From NCBI GenBank assembly GCA_018222405.1, contig JAAFAI010000004.1, forward strand, positions 1-64,000: a stretch of 64,000 nt of DNA, written 5' to 3'. The DNA is from Gammaproteobacteria bacterium (GTDB lineage: Bacteria; Pseudomonadota; Gammaproteobacteria; Enterobacterales; Alteromonadaceae). Under the pieces are notes generated by a model that worked only from the letters and a program-made list of their open reading frames with translations, did no database searches and was not told the origin of the DNA. The number at the start of each line of letters is the position of its first letter. Position 1 is the stretch's first letter. This document shows, piece after piece, positions 25,587 through 36,103 of this stretch. The position numbers were made by a program, and so were the translations under genes.

Positions 25587-26461
25587 ATGCTCCCAGCACA
25601 ATTTACAAAGCTTATAGCCGAGTTAGAACACTTAACAGATAGTCAAACCCGTTATGTTGAGAAGCTGCTGAAAGGCACTGATAGCGTCTCACAGTTGATA
25701 ACAGAGCTTGAGGAGCGGATGGTTGAAAACCCTGAATGTCCACACTGCCATAGCTCACTGATCAATCGGCACGGTAAGGTAAACAAGATGCAGCGTTATC
25801 GCTGCAAGAACTGCGGCAAAACCTTTGTAGCGACAACGGCGACACCGCTAGCTCGACTGAGGTACAAAGAGCTTTGGTTAGAATATATTCGCTGTATGCT
25901 GGACAGTAAGCCATTGCGTAAATGTGCCGAAGAATGTGGCCTCCACCTTGAAACATCGTTCAGGTGGCGGCACCGATTCTTGGCGCTACCATCAGCACTG
26001 AAAGCGAGCAAATTAGAAGGCATTATCGAGGCAGACGAAACACTTTTTCCCTACTCAGAGAAAGGCTCAAAACGGATGACTCGTCAGCCCCGTAAAAGAG
26101 GGATGAAAGCGAAAAAACGGGGGCGTTCAAAGGATGATTGGGTGCCAGTTTTAACGGTCAGAGACCGAGCTAAGAATACGTATGAAGCCGTTGTGCCAAG
26201 TGTTACATCGGCAGCTCTGCATCAGGAGCTAGCAGGGAAATTAGAGAAAGACAGTGTGTTGTGTAGTGATGGCTATAAGCCCTACATAGCTCTTTCTGAG
26301 AAAAATGATTTAATACACAAGCGCTTAGATGTGGCAGGAGGAGTTAAGGTGATAGATAAAGTCTTTCACATTCAAAATGTTAACGCCTATCACAGCCGTC
26401 TGAAAGCGTGGATAAAACGGTTTCACGGAGTAGCCACAAAATACTTGGAACACTACCTAGG
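25587..26461 (+). pseudogene. IS1595-family transposase, C-terminus missing
   Basis: The N-terminus is a zinc-ribbon domain (CPHC...CKNC, about 50-80) typical of IS1595 transposases, followed by the ISXO2-like DDE domain (GIIEADETLFPYSEKG with the first Asp; LCSDGYKPYIAL with the second). The family sequence continues to KYLEHYLG and is then replaced by unrelated residues that are the antisense of a tnpA gene. Part of the catalytic C-terminus is lost, so it is probably inactive. The start is ATG 25,587 or TTG 25,581. A LexA-like box precedes it. Confidence 0.8.
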
Positions 26462-29223
26462 TTTGCTTTGTTCGTGTCTCAAGTTTGCAGGAATTTTCCC
26501 GCCATTAGCAAAAAACAACCACCGGGCAAACTCATTGAACTCTTCGCTCTTACAGGTCGCTGCCTGGATTGTTTTGCGCAGATCAACGTCGGTAATGTAT
26601 TCCAGCAAAAACATGGTTCTGACCACGCGCCCGAGTTCACGGAACGCAAAGTACAGCTTGTTTTTCCGGTTCTTGGTGCCGAACCGGCGCAGGATTGTCG
26701 AAGCGGTGATTTTCCCTGCTTTAACTGACATGGCCGTTCGCATCATATCCGCATAGTGCTTTTCAATGAGATCCCACTTGATCGGCTCCTTGAACAAAGA
26801 CTGAATATGCTTGAGTACCATGGAGCGATCAGGCTTATAAAAGCTGAGATCTTTGATATTTCGGATACGGGGCATGAGCTTTATGCCCAGCAAGTACGCC
26901 AGGCCAAAGACGGGTGTGGATTGCGCCTGTGTATCGCCGTGAACGGTGTCCGGATTAAATCAGATTCATCGTTGAGTAGGCCGTCCAAGATATAAATCGC
27001 CTCGTAGACACCGCAGGGAATAAACCGGCTGAACAATGCAATATAGGTGTCCGAGACGTGGTAATAGGCAATGCCGCCATAGCTGCCATACCGAATATGG
27101 TATTCAGATAGCAAATTATCTTCGTAGAGATCCCAAAGCTTTCCATCAGCGGACACACTGCTGCCTGATCCCCAACACTCAATGAGCCGGTATTTCTTAT
27201 ACTCGCTATTGATCTTCGCAATAGCTTTATCGAGACGCGCTTCCGTCGTGCGTTTTAAGTTAAGCCAGGCGACTTGCTTGCGAGAAACGCCCTGCACAGA
27301 TCGCACGGTTTCGGTGGGACCAATGTTGGTACCGTAACAAAACACGGTCAGGACAAAACGTAACTCCGGGTCGCTGATACGTGATTCGAAGCCCGACAAC
27401 GGGCCAAAATGTTTATTCAGGTTCAGCCACTTTTCGACATTGATAATCACATCAAGCAGGTTGATTTTGTCCAACCGATCGCGCAAAAGCGCTCCAATTT
27501 CTTCGACTTCAGGTAAGGGTTGATCAGGCTTTGGTTTACCGATAATCAGATTCCCGTTTTCAATACGAACCAGTTCGTCCTCCGGGAATTGGCTGTCAGC
27601 TTTCCGGCAGCTCGTTTCCATGGACTTCTTCAGCGTTGTTGTAAATTCAGTATCACCGGCGACGAGCCCTACCTCCTCGCAATAGGTAGGCAACTGCGCT
27701 TCGTATTCTTCCCAGGTGATCATCTGCTCCCGGTAATCATCGAAGGTTTCACTGTAGGGAATGAACAAGTCACCGGTACTTAGTTCTTCAGCGATCCGTT
27801 CAAACACACACAGCTCAAAACAGGTTTTATTAACCTCCGACACCTGTGCTGATTTGGTTGATTTTCCCGTGACTAATTTCCACCAGCTTTCGCGAATCCA
27901 GCGAATATTAATGACATTTCTGGAAGAGGGATCGTTCGGATCGCTTTGAATTGACAGGAACTCCGTGCGACGCTTTTTGTGCGTCAAAATAAACTGGAAC
28001 GCATTGAGCAAGTCCTTGTCTTCCGTGGCCGATGCCAGGTTGAGTATTTCAATCGTACGAAACAAGGTGGATCGTTGCTTTTTATAGAGTCGAACCATAA
28101 ACGGCAAATAGTTGTTGCCTGCGAATGACATATATTGTTCGCACATTTGCATTAGCTGATCACTGTTCTTTCCCAGTATCGGATCAAAAGCTGCCACCGA
28201 ATCGGGTTTATCAAGATACACCTTGACCGTCCCAGACAACACAGAAATCAAATGATCGGTTTGCTTTTGATGGTCTGCAAGGTACTTCTCCAACAGCTTC
28301 TGCGCCGAGCGATCCATTTTTAACAACATCTTGATAAAAATATCGGCGGCGTTATCCAGTGTTTGTGCGTATTGGTGCCGGATTAAAACGATGACGAGTG
28401 CGAGTCGCTTGTTCAGCTTTAGTTTCATCAATTCGGCGTAATCCAGGGCCTTGGCCTCGTTGATAAACTGCTGGTGTTTAACTGGCGGCAACCCCAAATC
28501 CGTGGGCAAAAGTGTTTGCAGGGATGTAAGCCATTCCAGGTATTGGATGTACGCATGGATATTGCGAGGGGTCGGGCGTTTGGGTTCATTTTTCAGCGTG
28601 CTCCAACCAAAACCATTCAGTCCTGTGCTAGATCGAAGAATATCGTTGATGCATTGGCGACTTTCAGACTCTAAAAAGCCACACAATTGATCGTAATACC
28701 GAGTGTTGACTTCGGCCCTGGCCGCCTGACATATCCGCTCAAGTACACTGAACGCCGGTAACTCGTATCGCTCTTTGACCAAATATTCCAACGTGACATT
28801 GATGATATCCGGTAATGCTTCTTTGGTAGTCGCTGCCTCAAGTGCCCAAATCTGTGCCAATTCAGAGGTCTTGGCCGCATCGTAGGCTTTTATATTAAGA
28901 TGGCGCCGAATCAGCTTTACGTGACGATCCTTCGCGCCCGATGTGTAATAGGTTTGGAGATCCTTCAGTGTCACCCGCGAACGGCACTGATTTTTAATGT
29001 GCGTGATGATCACCTTTGGTATTTCACCCAGGTTTACGAACCGGCCCAATCGCTGCGTGATTTTTAGCTGAATCAGGAGCCCCAAAAAGGATGCGCTGGT
29101 TCGTTTACAGTGACGCAGTGCAAACTTCTGATCTTCCGGCGTAGGTGTATAGACATCCCCTAACTCATCTTCGGTGATATCAGATTTAATTCGTGGATAA
29201 GCTGTCTGATAGATAGCGGCCAT
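26462..29223 (-). pseudogene. tnpA: Tn3-family transposase of the mer transposon, frameshifted and cut
   Basis: A second, unrelated Tn3-type transposase with HGDTQAQS in place of the TDTHG form, as in the Tn4651/Tn5041 group. The first part (780 codons) has the DUF4158 N-terminus and SSVSADGKLWD with the first catalytic Asp. The frame breaks near 26,950 by one missing base between LI and PDTVHGDTQ. The remainder (with AFRELGRVV) continues in another frame to about 26,462, where it stops short of the usual C-terminus at the junction with the IS. It is thus broken twice and cannot move the element unaided. Confidence 0.9.
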
Positions 29224-29339
29224 CGACTTAAATTTTCTCTGATAGATGCATTATTGTGTAAAAGCATCGCGTTATAGTTATCAGGTTTCTAGTCGTCATT
29301 TGGATATGCCTAGATTAGTCGCAAGTGGCTTTCATTGCT

Positions 29340-29906
29340 TTATTCCTTGTGATGGCCTGCCATTACGTCGCCTGAATTGAGATGCCAAGCATTTTGAACA
29401 ATCGCAAACAACAGTAATACCAACGCCAACAGCAACAGTTCGGTTTGATACACATTGACCGCATACTGAATTTTGAGACCCATACCAGAAACAGCGGAAG
29501 GAAACAAAATGGCGATAAAACTTAAGATGGTCGGCAGCAGCGGGGTACAACACAACAGGGGGCTTACAATCCCGATAACTATGCCGCCCGCCGCTGGTGC
29601 CGTTCTGCAATGGGTCTTCTTGCGTATCAGTTGAACCCATAAATTGATGAGAACGCTCTCCAGCGTTGCGAACAAAAACGCAAATAGCGCGATTCTCAGA
29701 TTAAGATGTGCAAAAGAACGCAAGCCAATATCGGAACCCAGTTCATGCGCTGGCAGGACAACCAAGTGGACGACCAGCACCAGACTAAAGAGGATCGCGG
29801 TACGCCGTTTTGAGTGAGAATCCTGAACCGGCGATTGAAATGCATACACTACAAGTGACCAGAGGCGTTTTATAGAGTTTGTAGCGCGCTTCACTATCGC
29901 ATTCAT
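29340..29906 (-). CDS. Membrane protein of mer operon tail, unknown (CC motif)
   Basis: The 188-residue product has about four to five hydrophobic segments (near 35-55, 75-95, 110-140 and 160-180) and a membrane-embedded Cys pair in SPLLCCTPLLP, which recalls the paired Cys of mercury carriers such as MerT and MerF. I know no named family. It starts inside the stop of the preceding gene (ATGA overlap), so it is the last gene of the mer operon. A role in mercury or thiol transport is inferred from position and the Cys pair only. Confidence 0.6.
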   Translation of the reverse strand: MNAIVKRATNSIKRLWSLVVYAFQSPVQDSHSKRRTAILFSLVLVVHLVVLPAHELGSDIGLRSFAHLNLRIALFAFLFATLESVLINLWVQLIRKKTHCRTAPAAGGIVIGIVSPLLCCTPLLPTILSFIAILFPSAVSGMGLKIQYAVNVYQTELLLLALVLLLFAIVQNAWHLNSGDVMAGHHKE

Positions 29907-30298
29907 TCTTCTTTGCCGTTTGTCGCAACTTTGTAAGTTCCCCAGAACATCTCCGGTAACACGCAAACCAGTGGTGTACCGATCAGTAAAGAGAGTCCTA
30001 ATCCGTTAAAGGTGAGCCATTGTATCCACTGCATCCCAATGCCTAATGCCAACATGGCGGAACCCAGAAAAAATGGCCCGCTGAAAAAACAATGCATTCG
30101 CCCACATTGACGCGCATTTCTTAAACAGGCATATCCCATCCAACTTAAAGCGATCGCCCAGATACTGCCGGTCATCCACGGTGCAAGTTGCATCATGCCG
30201 GTAATCACTATGAGTATCGCTGGCAATACCCAGGTGAGAATAAATCGGCCTTTATTGGCTACCCAGTCGTGGGGGCCGGTTTCACATTTCTCTGACAT
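29903..30298 (-). CDS. Conserved membrane protein of mer operon tail
   Basis: The 131-residue product has three or four membrane helices and a central CGRMHCFFSGPFFL, a pattern I associate with small uncharacterised membrane proteins found near mercury genes. The Cys/His pair at the membrane edge could bind metal. It follows merD by 23 nt and overlaps the next gene by 4 nt, occupying the place where merE sits in Tn21-type operons. Function unknown. Confidence 0.65.
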   Translation of the reverse strand: MSEKCETGPHDWVANKGRFILTWVLPAILIVITGMMQLAPWMTGSIWAIALSWMGYACLRNARQCGRMHCFFSGPFFLGSAMLALGIGMQWIQWLTFNGLGLSLLIGTPLVCVLPEMFWGTYKVATNGKEE

Positions 30299-30321
30299 CG
30301 TATACTCCTTTGTTATGGCGA

Positions 30322-30756
30322 TCAGGCCAGTTGGCGCAGCTCCGACAGCTGTGAATCCAATGCCTGCAAGTAAGCCTGGCGTTCATCAATTTTGGTTTGC
30401 AGTTCGCGCATGGCGGCTTCACAGGCTTGCTGGTCGCCTTCGTTGATGGCGTAGAGCAAGGGTTTTATATCCAGGATCAGCAGGCCCGCCGCACGCGCTG
30501 CGCGAATGAAGCGCAGCCGGTTTAAAGCGCATTGATTGTATAAACCGAAACCACCCGCGGAATGCTCTGGGCAAAGTACCAAATTTTCCAAGACGTAATT
30601 CCTGACGGTATGCACTGTGGTTTGCGCGGCTTTCGCCAGTTGCGAGATCGTCAGGGGAAATTCGAGTGCCTGCCCATCGGCATCCATGAATGCCGCAAAG
30701 TCGGGGATCACCTCAAAGTATCGTGACACATCTTTTGACACGGCGGCTTTTGACAT
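30322..30756 (-). CDS. merD: MerD mercury co-regulator
   Basis: A MerR-type helix-turn-helix protein (144 residues) that in mer operons binds the mer operator and lowers expression after mercury is removed. ISQLAKAAQTTVHTVRNYVLENLV is the DNA-binding helix pair and AGGFGLYNQCALNRLRFIRAARAAG is the MerD signature; the C-terminal coiled coil follows. It lacks the MerR mercury-binding Cys set. It has an N-terminal extension of about 30 residues before the HTH (YFEVIPDFAAFMDADG), longer than classical MerD. ATG 30,756 is chosen because GGAG stands upstream. Confidence 0.85.
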   Translation of the reverse strand: MSKAAVSKDVSRYFEVIPDFAAFMDADGQALEFPLTISQLAKAAQTTVHTVRNYVLENLVLCPEHSAGGFGLYNQCALNRLRFIRAARAAGLLILDIKPLLYAINEGDQQACEAAMRELQTKIDERQAYLQALDSQLSELRQLA

Positions 30757-30775
30757 GGGTTTGTCTCCGTTCGTT

Positions 30776-31576
30776 TCAAACACTGCGGCCTGGCCACAAC
30801 GCTTCAGTCGTTTCGGCATCGGCTGGCCGCGCCAGCCGATAGCCATGTAATACATCACAGCCAAGCTTCTCTAAAAGTTGTTGTTGAGTGGCCGTCTCAA
30901 CCCCTTCCGCGACGATGGATAAATTCAGGTTATGGCCAAGGGTGATGACGCTTTCGGTAATGGCGCGATCCTTTGGCTCGGTTGTCATATGCGTGACAAA
31001 GGTTTTGTCGATTTTTAGGCGGGTCACTGGGCAGCATTGCAAGCGTGCCAGCGACGAACTCCCGGTACCAAAATCGTCGATGGACAGGCGAATGCTCAGC
31101 GCCTGGCAGCGATGCAGGTTTTCGATCAGGATTGGCGTATCCTCCAGGGCCAGTGTTTCGGTTAATTCCAGTTCCAATGCCGGAGCAGGCAGTCCCGTAT
31201 CACGCAATATCCTGGCAAGGTCTTCGACAAAGTCAGGTTGGTGGATTTGTAAGGCAGAGACGTTGATCGCGATGATACCCTCGGGTAAACCGCGTTGACG
31301 CCAATGCATCATCTGTTGACAGGCCGCCCGTAAGACAAACGCGCCCAGTTCCAGAATTAATCCGCTTTGTTCGGCAACGGGAATAAAGGTGTCTGACTGG
31401 ATCAATCCTTCAGTTGGATGTTGCCAGCGAATGAGCGTTTCAGCGCCTTCCCAGCATTGGTGTTGAACATCCCATAGAGGCTGGTAAAAAGGAACGAATT
31501 CACCCTTGTTCAATCCATCCGCCAACGCATTGACCGTTGGGGCTGTCAGTGAATGCGTGGCGGGTGCCGTTCCCAT
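30776..31576 (-). CDS. EAL-domain protein (Urf2 type)
   Basis: A single EAL domain of 266 residues like the urf2 product of mercury transposons, which relates to cyclic-di-GMP phosphodiesterases. Visible motifs are EGAETLIRW (EAL position reads ETL), NVSALQI, ELTETL, DDFGTGSSSL, KIDKTFV and VAEGVET; the terminal QGY reads HGY. Most metal-binding acids are present, so activity is possible but uncertain. GGAGAGGGCAG stands before ATG 31,576, 11 nt after merA. In Tn21-type elements urf2 follows merE; here it lies between merA and merD. Confidence 0.85.
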   Translation of the reverse strand: MGTAPATHSLTAPTVNALADGLNKGEFVPFYQPLWDVQHQCWEGAETLIRWQHPTEGLIQSDTFIPVAEQSGLILELGAFVLRAACQQMMHWRQRGLPEGIIAINVSALQIHQPDFVEDLARILRDTGLPAPALELELTETLALEDTPILIENLHRCQALSIRLSIDDFGTGSSSLARLQCCPVTRLKIDKTFVTHMTTEPKDRAITESVITLGHNLNLSIVAEGVETATQQQLLEKLGCDVLHGYRLARPADAETTEALWPGRSV

Positions 31577-31587
31577 ACTGCCCTCTC

Positions 31588-33264
<1,677 letters not shown>

Positions 33265-33292
33265 TCAAATAGTAGTCAGGCATTGCGTCGTG

Positions 33293-33712
33293 TTAAACAG
33301 CACAGCTGTCATCATCACAGCGTTTATTCGCGGGTGAAAAAATATCCCAAAGCGATACGGCAACCATCAGACCTAACGCTGAATAGGTGACATAGCTGCT
33401 CCAGCCGTATTGGAAAAACGGATAGAGCGATAACAGCAATAAAATGGGGCCGACCACACCCAGCGCACTACGGTGCCATTGCCGGTGGCTGAACCAGCCA
33501 AGTCCGTTGAGTACCAGGGCAATCCAGGCAAACAACGGTAACAGGGTATTAACAAACAAACCTTCCCATTGGCTGAGAAAACCCAACCCGACCGCAGCGC
33601 CCAGGCTGGCGATGGCCGGGAAACACATGGCGCATCCCATAGCAGAAACCAGCGCGCCCAATGAGCTAATCTTATCGCCGAAACGGGTCAGTAACTGTAT
33701 TAGCATTTCCAT
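33293..33712 (-). CDS. merC: Mercury transporter MerC
   Basis: An inner-membrane mercury importer with four membrane helices. The helix-1 Cys pair (SAMGCAMCFPAIASLG) that carries Hg(II) is present, as is the C-terminal Cys-containing tail (KRCDDDSCAV). Length (139) matches the family. It lies 3 nt after merP and before merA, as in Tn21. Confidence 0.93.
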   Translation of the reverse strand: MEMLIQLLTRFGDKISSLGALVSAMGCAMCFPAIASLGAAVGLGFLSQWEGLFVNTLLPLFAWIALVLNGLGWFSHRQWHRSALGVVGPILLLLSLYPFFQYGWSSYVTYSALGLMVAVSLWDIFSPANKRCDDDSCAV

Positions 33713-33715
33713 GCT

Positions 33716-33994
33716 TTACTCCTTGAGCGTTGATGGATAACCCGCATTAGTGGTGGCTTCGGTCAGTGCTTTTACTGTGGTTTTTTCGTCGTCGAATGTG
33801 ACAACTGCCAATTTGGTTTCAAAGGTGACTTCAGCTTTACTCACACCCTCAACATTTTTTAAGGCATTTTTGACCGTAAAGGGGCAGGTCACACAGTTCA
33901 TGGTTGGAACTTCCAAAGTAACTGTTTTCGGCGCAGCAAAAGCGGTCAGGCTGGTCAAGGCTAGCAAAGACAACAAGGCAATTTTCTTCATCAT
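33716..33994 (-). CDS. merP: Periplasmic mercury-binding protein MerP
   Basis: A 92-residue exported HMA-fold protein that passes Hg(II) to MerT or MerC. It has a Sec signal (cleavage near AFA-A, residue 20), then the metal site MNCVTCP, and the usual beta-alpha-beta-beta-alpha-beta pattern ending NAGYPSTL. Both binding Cys are present. Confidence 0.96.
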   Translation of the reverse strand: MMKKIALLSLLALTSLTAFAAPKTVTLEVPTMNCVTCPFTVKNALKNVEGVSKAEVTFETKLAVVTFDDEKTTVKALTEATTNAGYPSTLKE

Positions 33995-34046
33995 TTTCTC
34001 CAGTAACGTATTAAGTCATTAATAAAAGTGAGCGGTAAGAAAGTAT

Positions 34047-34394
34047 TCAGGCAAACCAGACAATCCAATAATTGCTGGTGACTAGCACCAACGCAGTCAG
34101 TGCCGTTAACCAAAAGATCACCTGCCGGCGTTTTCGCACTTGAGGAACTGCACAGGCGGTGCCTGGCTCACAGTCCTCAACGGGGCGATAGACCTTCCAG
34201 CCTGCGAAGCCAAATAAGGCTAAAACCAGCAGGATAAAAATGGGACGATAAGGTTCTAACAAGGTTAAATTACCAATCCAGGAGCCACTCACGCCTAGCA
34301 GCAACAACACGAAAGGACCAGCGCAGCACAGGCCAGCGCCAACAGCCGCGATAACGCCGCCAATAATAGGTAGATTGGATTCTTTCTGTGACAC
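34047..34394 (-). CDS. merT: Mercury transporter MerT
   Basis: An inner-membrane Hg(II) importer of 115 residues with three membrane helices. The helix-1 Cys pair (GLCCAGP) and the cytoplasmic pair (CEPGTAC) are both visible. It is the first gene after the mer promoter/operator. Confidence 0.96.
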   Translation of the reverse strand: MSQKESNLPIIGGVIAAVGAGLCCAGPFVLLLLGVSGSWIGNLTLLEPYRPIFILLVLALFGFAGWKVYRPVEDCEPGTACAVPQVRKRRQVIFWLTALTALVLVTSNYWIVWFA

Positions 34395-34426
34395 GACTTA
34401 CTCCTCTGATTTCAGTGTATGGAGCA

Positions 34427-34458
34427 AGTGTAATCTCCGTACCGATGTACGGAGTCAA
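34427..34458 (-). promoter_or_regulatory. mer promoter with MerR operator
   Basis: On the minus strand, -35 TTGACT (34,453-34,458) is followed by the dyad TCCGTACATCGGTACGGA (34,436-34,453) and a -10 TACACT (34,427-34,432). The 20-bp spacer is longer than the usual 17, the hallmark of MerR-activated promoters; the dyad closely matches the known mer operator. Confidence 0.9.
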
Positions 34459-34487
34459 ACGTTTTTGTGATGCCCGTGTAAAACTAA

Positions 34488-34880
34488 TTAAGGTTGCAGG
34501 GAGTCGATAATGGGACAATGTGAGTCATCGTTATTACTCTGACATTGCGTCAATAATGCCTTGAGTGCGCTTTCGAGCCGCTTCAGATCGGCAATTTTTT
34601 CCATGACGGCGCTGAGTTTATACTCGGCCAGCTCCTGCACCTGAGCACATGGGCGGTCATTCAAGCTTAGCAGGTTGGCGATCTCTTCCAGGGTAAACCC
34701 CAATTCTTGCGCCCGCTTAATGAACCGGATGCGATTAACCGTTTCATCGGGATAATGGCGGTAGCCCAACTCGGGTTTTGGCGGTTGCTCTATTAATCCA
34801 CGACGCTCATAGAAGCGAACGGTTTCTATATTGATAGCCAGTTCTTTGGCAACTTTACTGATAGTTCTTGTCATGTTCAT
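34488..34880 (-). CDS. merR: Mercury-responsive regulator MerR
   Basis: A 130-residue MerR: winged helix-turn-helix (ISKVAKELAINIETVRFYERRGLI), dimer helix and the three mercury-binding cysteines in RPCAQ and QCQSNNDDSHC. It activates PmerT by untwisting the long spacer when Hg(II) binds. Unlike Tn21/Tn501, where merR is divergent, here it runs in the same direction as merTPCA, 93 bp upstream. Its ATG overlaps the tnpS stop by 4 nt (ATGA), so it is probably translated from the tnpS message. Confidence 0.95.
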   Translation of the reverse strand: MNMTRTISKVAKELAINIETVRFYERRGLIEQPPKPELGYRHYPDETVNRIRFIKRAQELGFTLEEIANLLSLNDRPCAQVQELAEYKLSAVMEKIADLKRLESALKALLTQCQSNNDDSHCPIIDSLQP

Positions 34881-35899
34881 ATCTCTTTTACCCGAACGGT
34901 ATCTATAAGAACCGCCATTTTCTCCATCAATATATGGGTAGCGTTATTGGAGAGCTGCTGTCCTTCTTCAATGTACTCCCAGACGGTGGCATCGCTCTTC
35001 CATCCGCCTTGCTTTTTAATCAACTCAAAATCAACTCGTTCTCGGGCTGCCGATGTAGAGAGGCCGCGCCGGAAGCTATGGCTGCTCAATTCCGGTACAA
35101 AATCGAACTGGCAGGCGTTACCCAAAGTCTTGAGTAATTCATTAATGGCACTGGGATTCAACGCTTTAGGCTGAATCTTATCCCACCGGTTAATGGGGCG
35201 AAAAACCGGACCTTCATTAATGCCACCCAGTTCTATCCAGTTTTTCATGGCCGTAGCAGGACAGCAGTCTGGTGCACCGAAAGGTAATGCTCGCACTAAG
35301 CCGGAGGCTTGTTGATCGGTCTTGGAACTAGACAGCCGGATGAGAAGTCCTTCAGGTTCCCACACCAGATCACCGTAGCGAATGGCCACCAATTCGCTAC
35401 GGCGAAAGGCACCGAAAAAGCCGGTCAACACCAGCGCGATATCCCTCAGTTTCTTTTTGGTGGTTGGTAGTTGCCGCAAATGATTCACTATTTGGGCGAC
35501 GTGCTCCAAGCGCAATGCCTTGGCTTTGCGCTTGGGTTGGCCATGGGTACGACGAACGCCTTCCATGGTTTTGCGGACCAACGGATCACTTACTGGATCG
35601 ATGAGCCCTTGATAATGGTGCCATTGGCTAATAGCGGTCAGGTGCAGATCCAGGGTTCGGGGATTAAGCGATTCGGCTCTGGCCAGCAGGTAACGCACGA
35701 CAGTATCCCGATCCGAGGGCAGGCGACCACCCCATTTTTCAAATTGTCGAATGGCCGAACGGTAGGCTTTACGTGTGTTGTCGGATGTCGCTGCCTGGAG
35801 GTATTGCCGTAGTGGTTCGGGCCCCTGGCGTTCAACCAGGGTCGCATCCTTATTACGTAACGACAAGTTGCTAGCCTGTATTGGCGGTTTGTTGTTCAT
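34877..35899 (-). CDS. tnpS: Tyrosine recombinase TnpS (cointegrate resolution)
   Basis: A 340-residue tyrosine recombinase like the TnpS of Tn4651, which with TnpT resolves cointegrates at the rst site. Catalytic residues are visible: Arg in GFFGAFRRSELVAI, Lys in SSSKTDQQ, His and Arg in SSHSFRRG, the GGWKSD box replacing the second His, and the nucleophile Tyr in VWEYIEE. It is divergent from tnpT and overlaps merR by 4 nt at its 3' end. No damage seen. Confidence 0.9.
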   Translation of the reverse strand: MNNKPPIQASNLSLRNKDATLVERQGPEPLRQYLQAATSDNTRKAYRSAIRQFEKWGGRLPSDRDTVVRYLLARAESLNPRTLDLHLTAISQWHHYQGLIDPVSDPLVRKTMEGVRRTHGQPKRKAKALRLEHVAQIVNHLRQLPTTKKKLRDIALVLTGFFGAFRRSELVAIRYGDLVWEPEGLLIRLSSSKTDQQASGLVRALPFGAPDCCPATAMKNWIELGGINEGPVFRPINRWDKIQPKALNPSAINELLKTLGNACQFDFVPELSSHSFRRGLSTSAARERVDFELIKKQGGWKSDATVWEYIEEGQQLSNNATHILMEKMAVLIDTVRVKEI

Positions 35900-36103
35900 G
35901 AATAGGATTTCCTTCGATGTCGCTCAAAAGGCGGCTATGTACCGGCGTTACAAGTCGAAAATTTACGTCAAGATCAACTAGCCCACGATAAGGATGATTA
36001 TCAGTGGTTAGTATCATGAATTCAAGCGATCTTGAAACGAACCAATATAATGTTATATTACGTGTTATGTAATATGTTACTAAATAATCCGAGAGGAATC
36101 ACC
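35900..36103. other. tnpS-tnpT intergenic region, probable rst
   Basis: A 204-bp AT-rich spacer between the divergent resolution genes. In Tn4651 the rst resolution site occupies this position. A 7-7-7 inverted repeat is given separately, and further AT-rich palindromes (such as TAATATAACATTATA-type) lie just left of it. Confidence 0.55.
36055..36075. repeat. Candidate rst core (7-bp arms, 7-bp spacer)
   Basis: ATATTAC and GTAATAT flank GTGTTAT, a layout suited to paired tyrosine recombinase binding with strand exchange in the spacer. It lies 28 bp before the tnpT start. Confidence 0.55.

Larger units (their letters stand above)
25527..26461 (+). mobile_element. IS1595-like insertion sequence, right part missing
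   Basis: The left boundary is placed near 25,527 because pAgo-like coding stops there and unrelated sequence begins. The right side is lost at about 26,461, where the transposase frame runs into the reverse of a Tn3-type tnpA. Terminal repeats could not be confirmed because one end is absent. Confidence 0.5.

Noticed and set aside
26462..26756. C-terminal 98 codons of the hybrid plus-strand transposase frame
   Set aside because: They are the antisense of tnpA and not transposase sequence.
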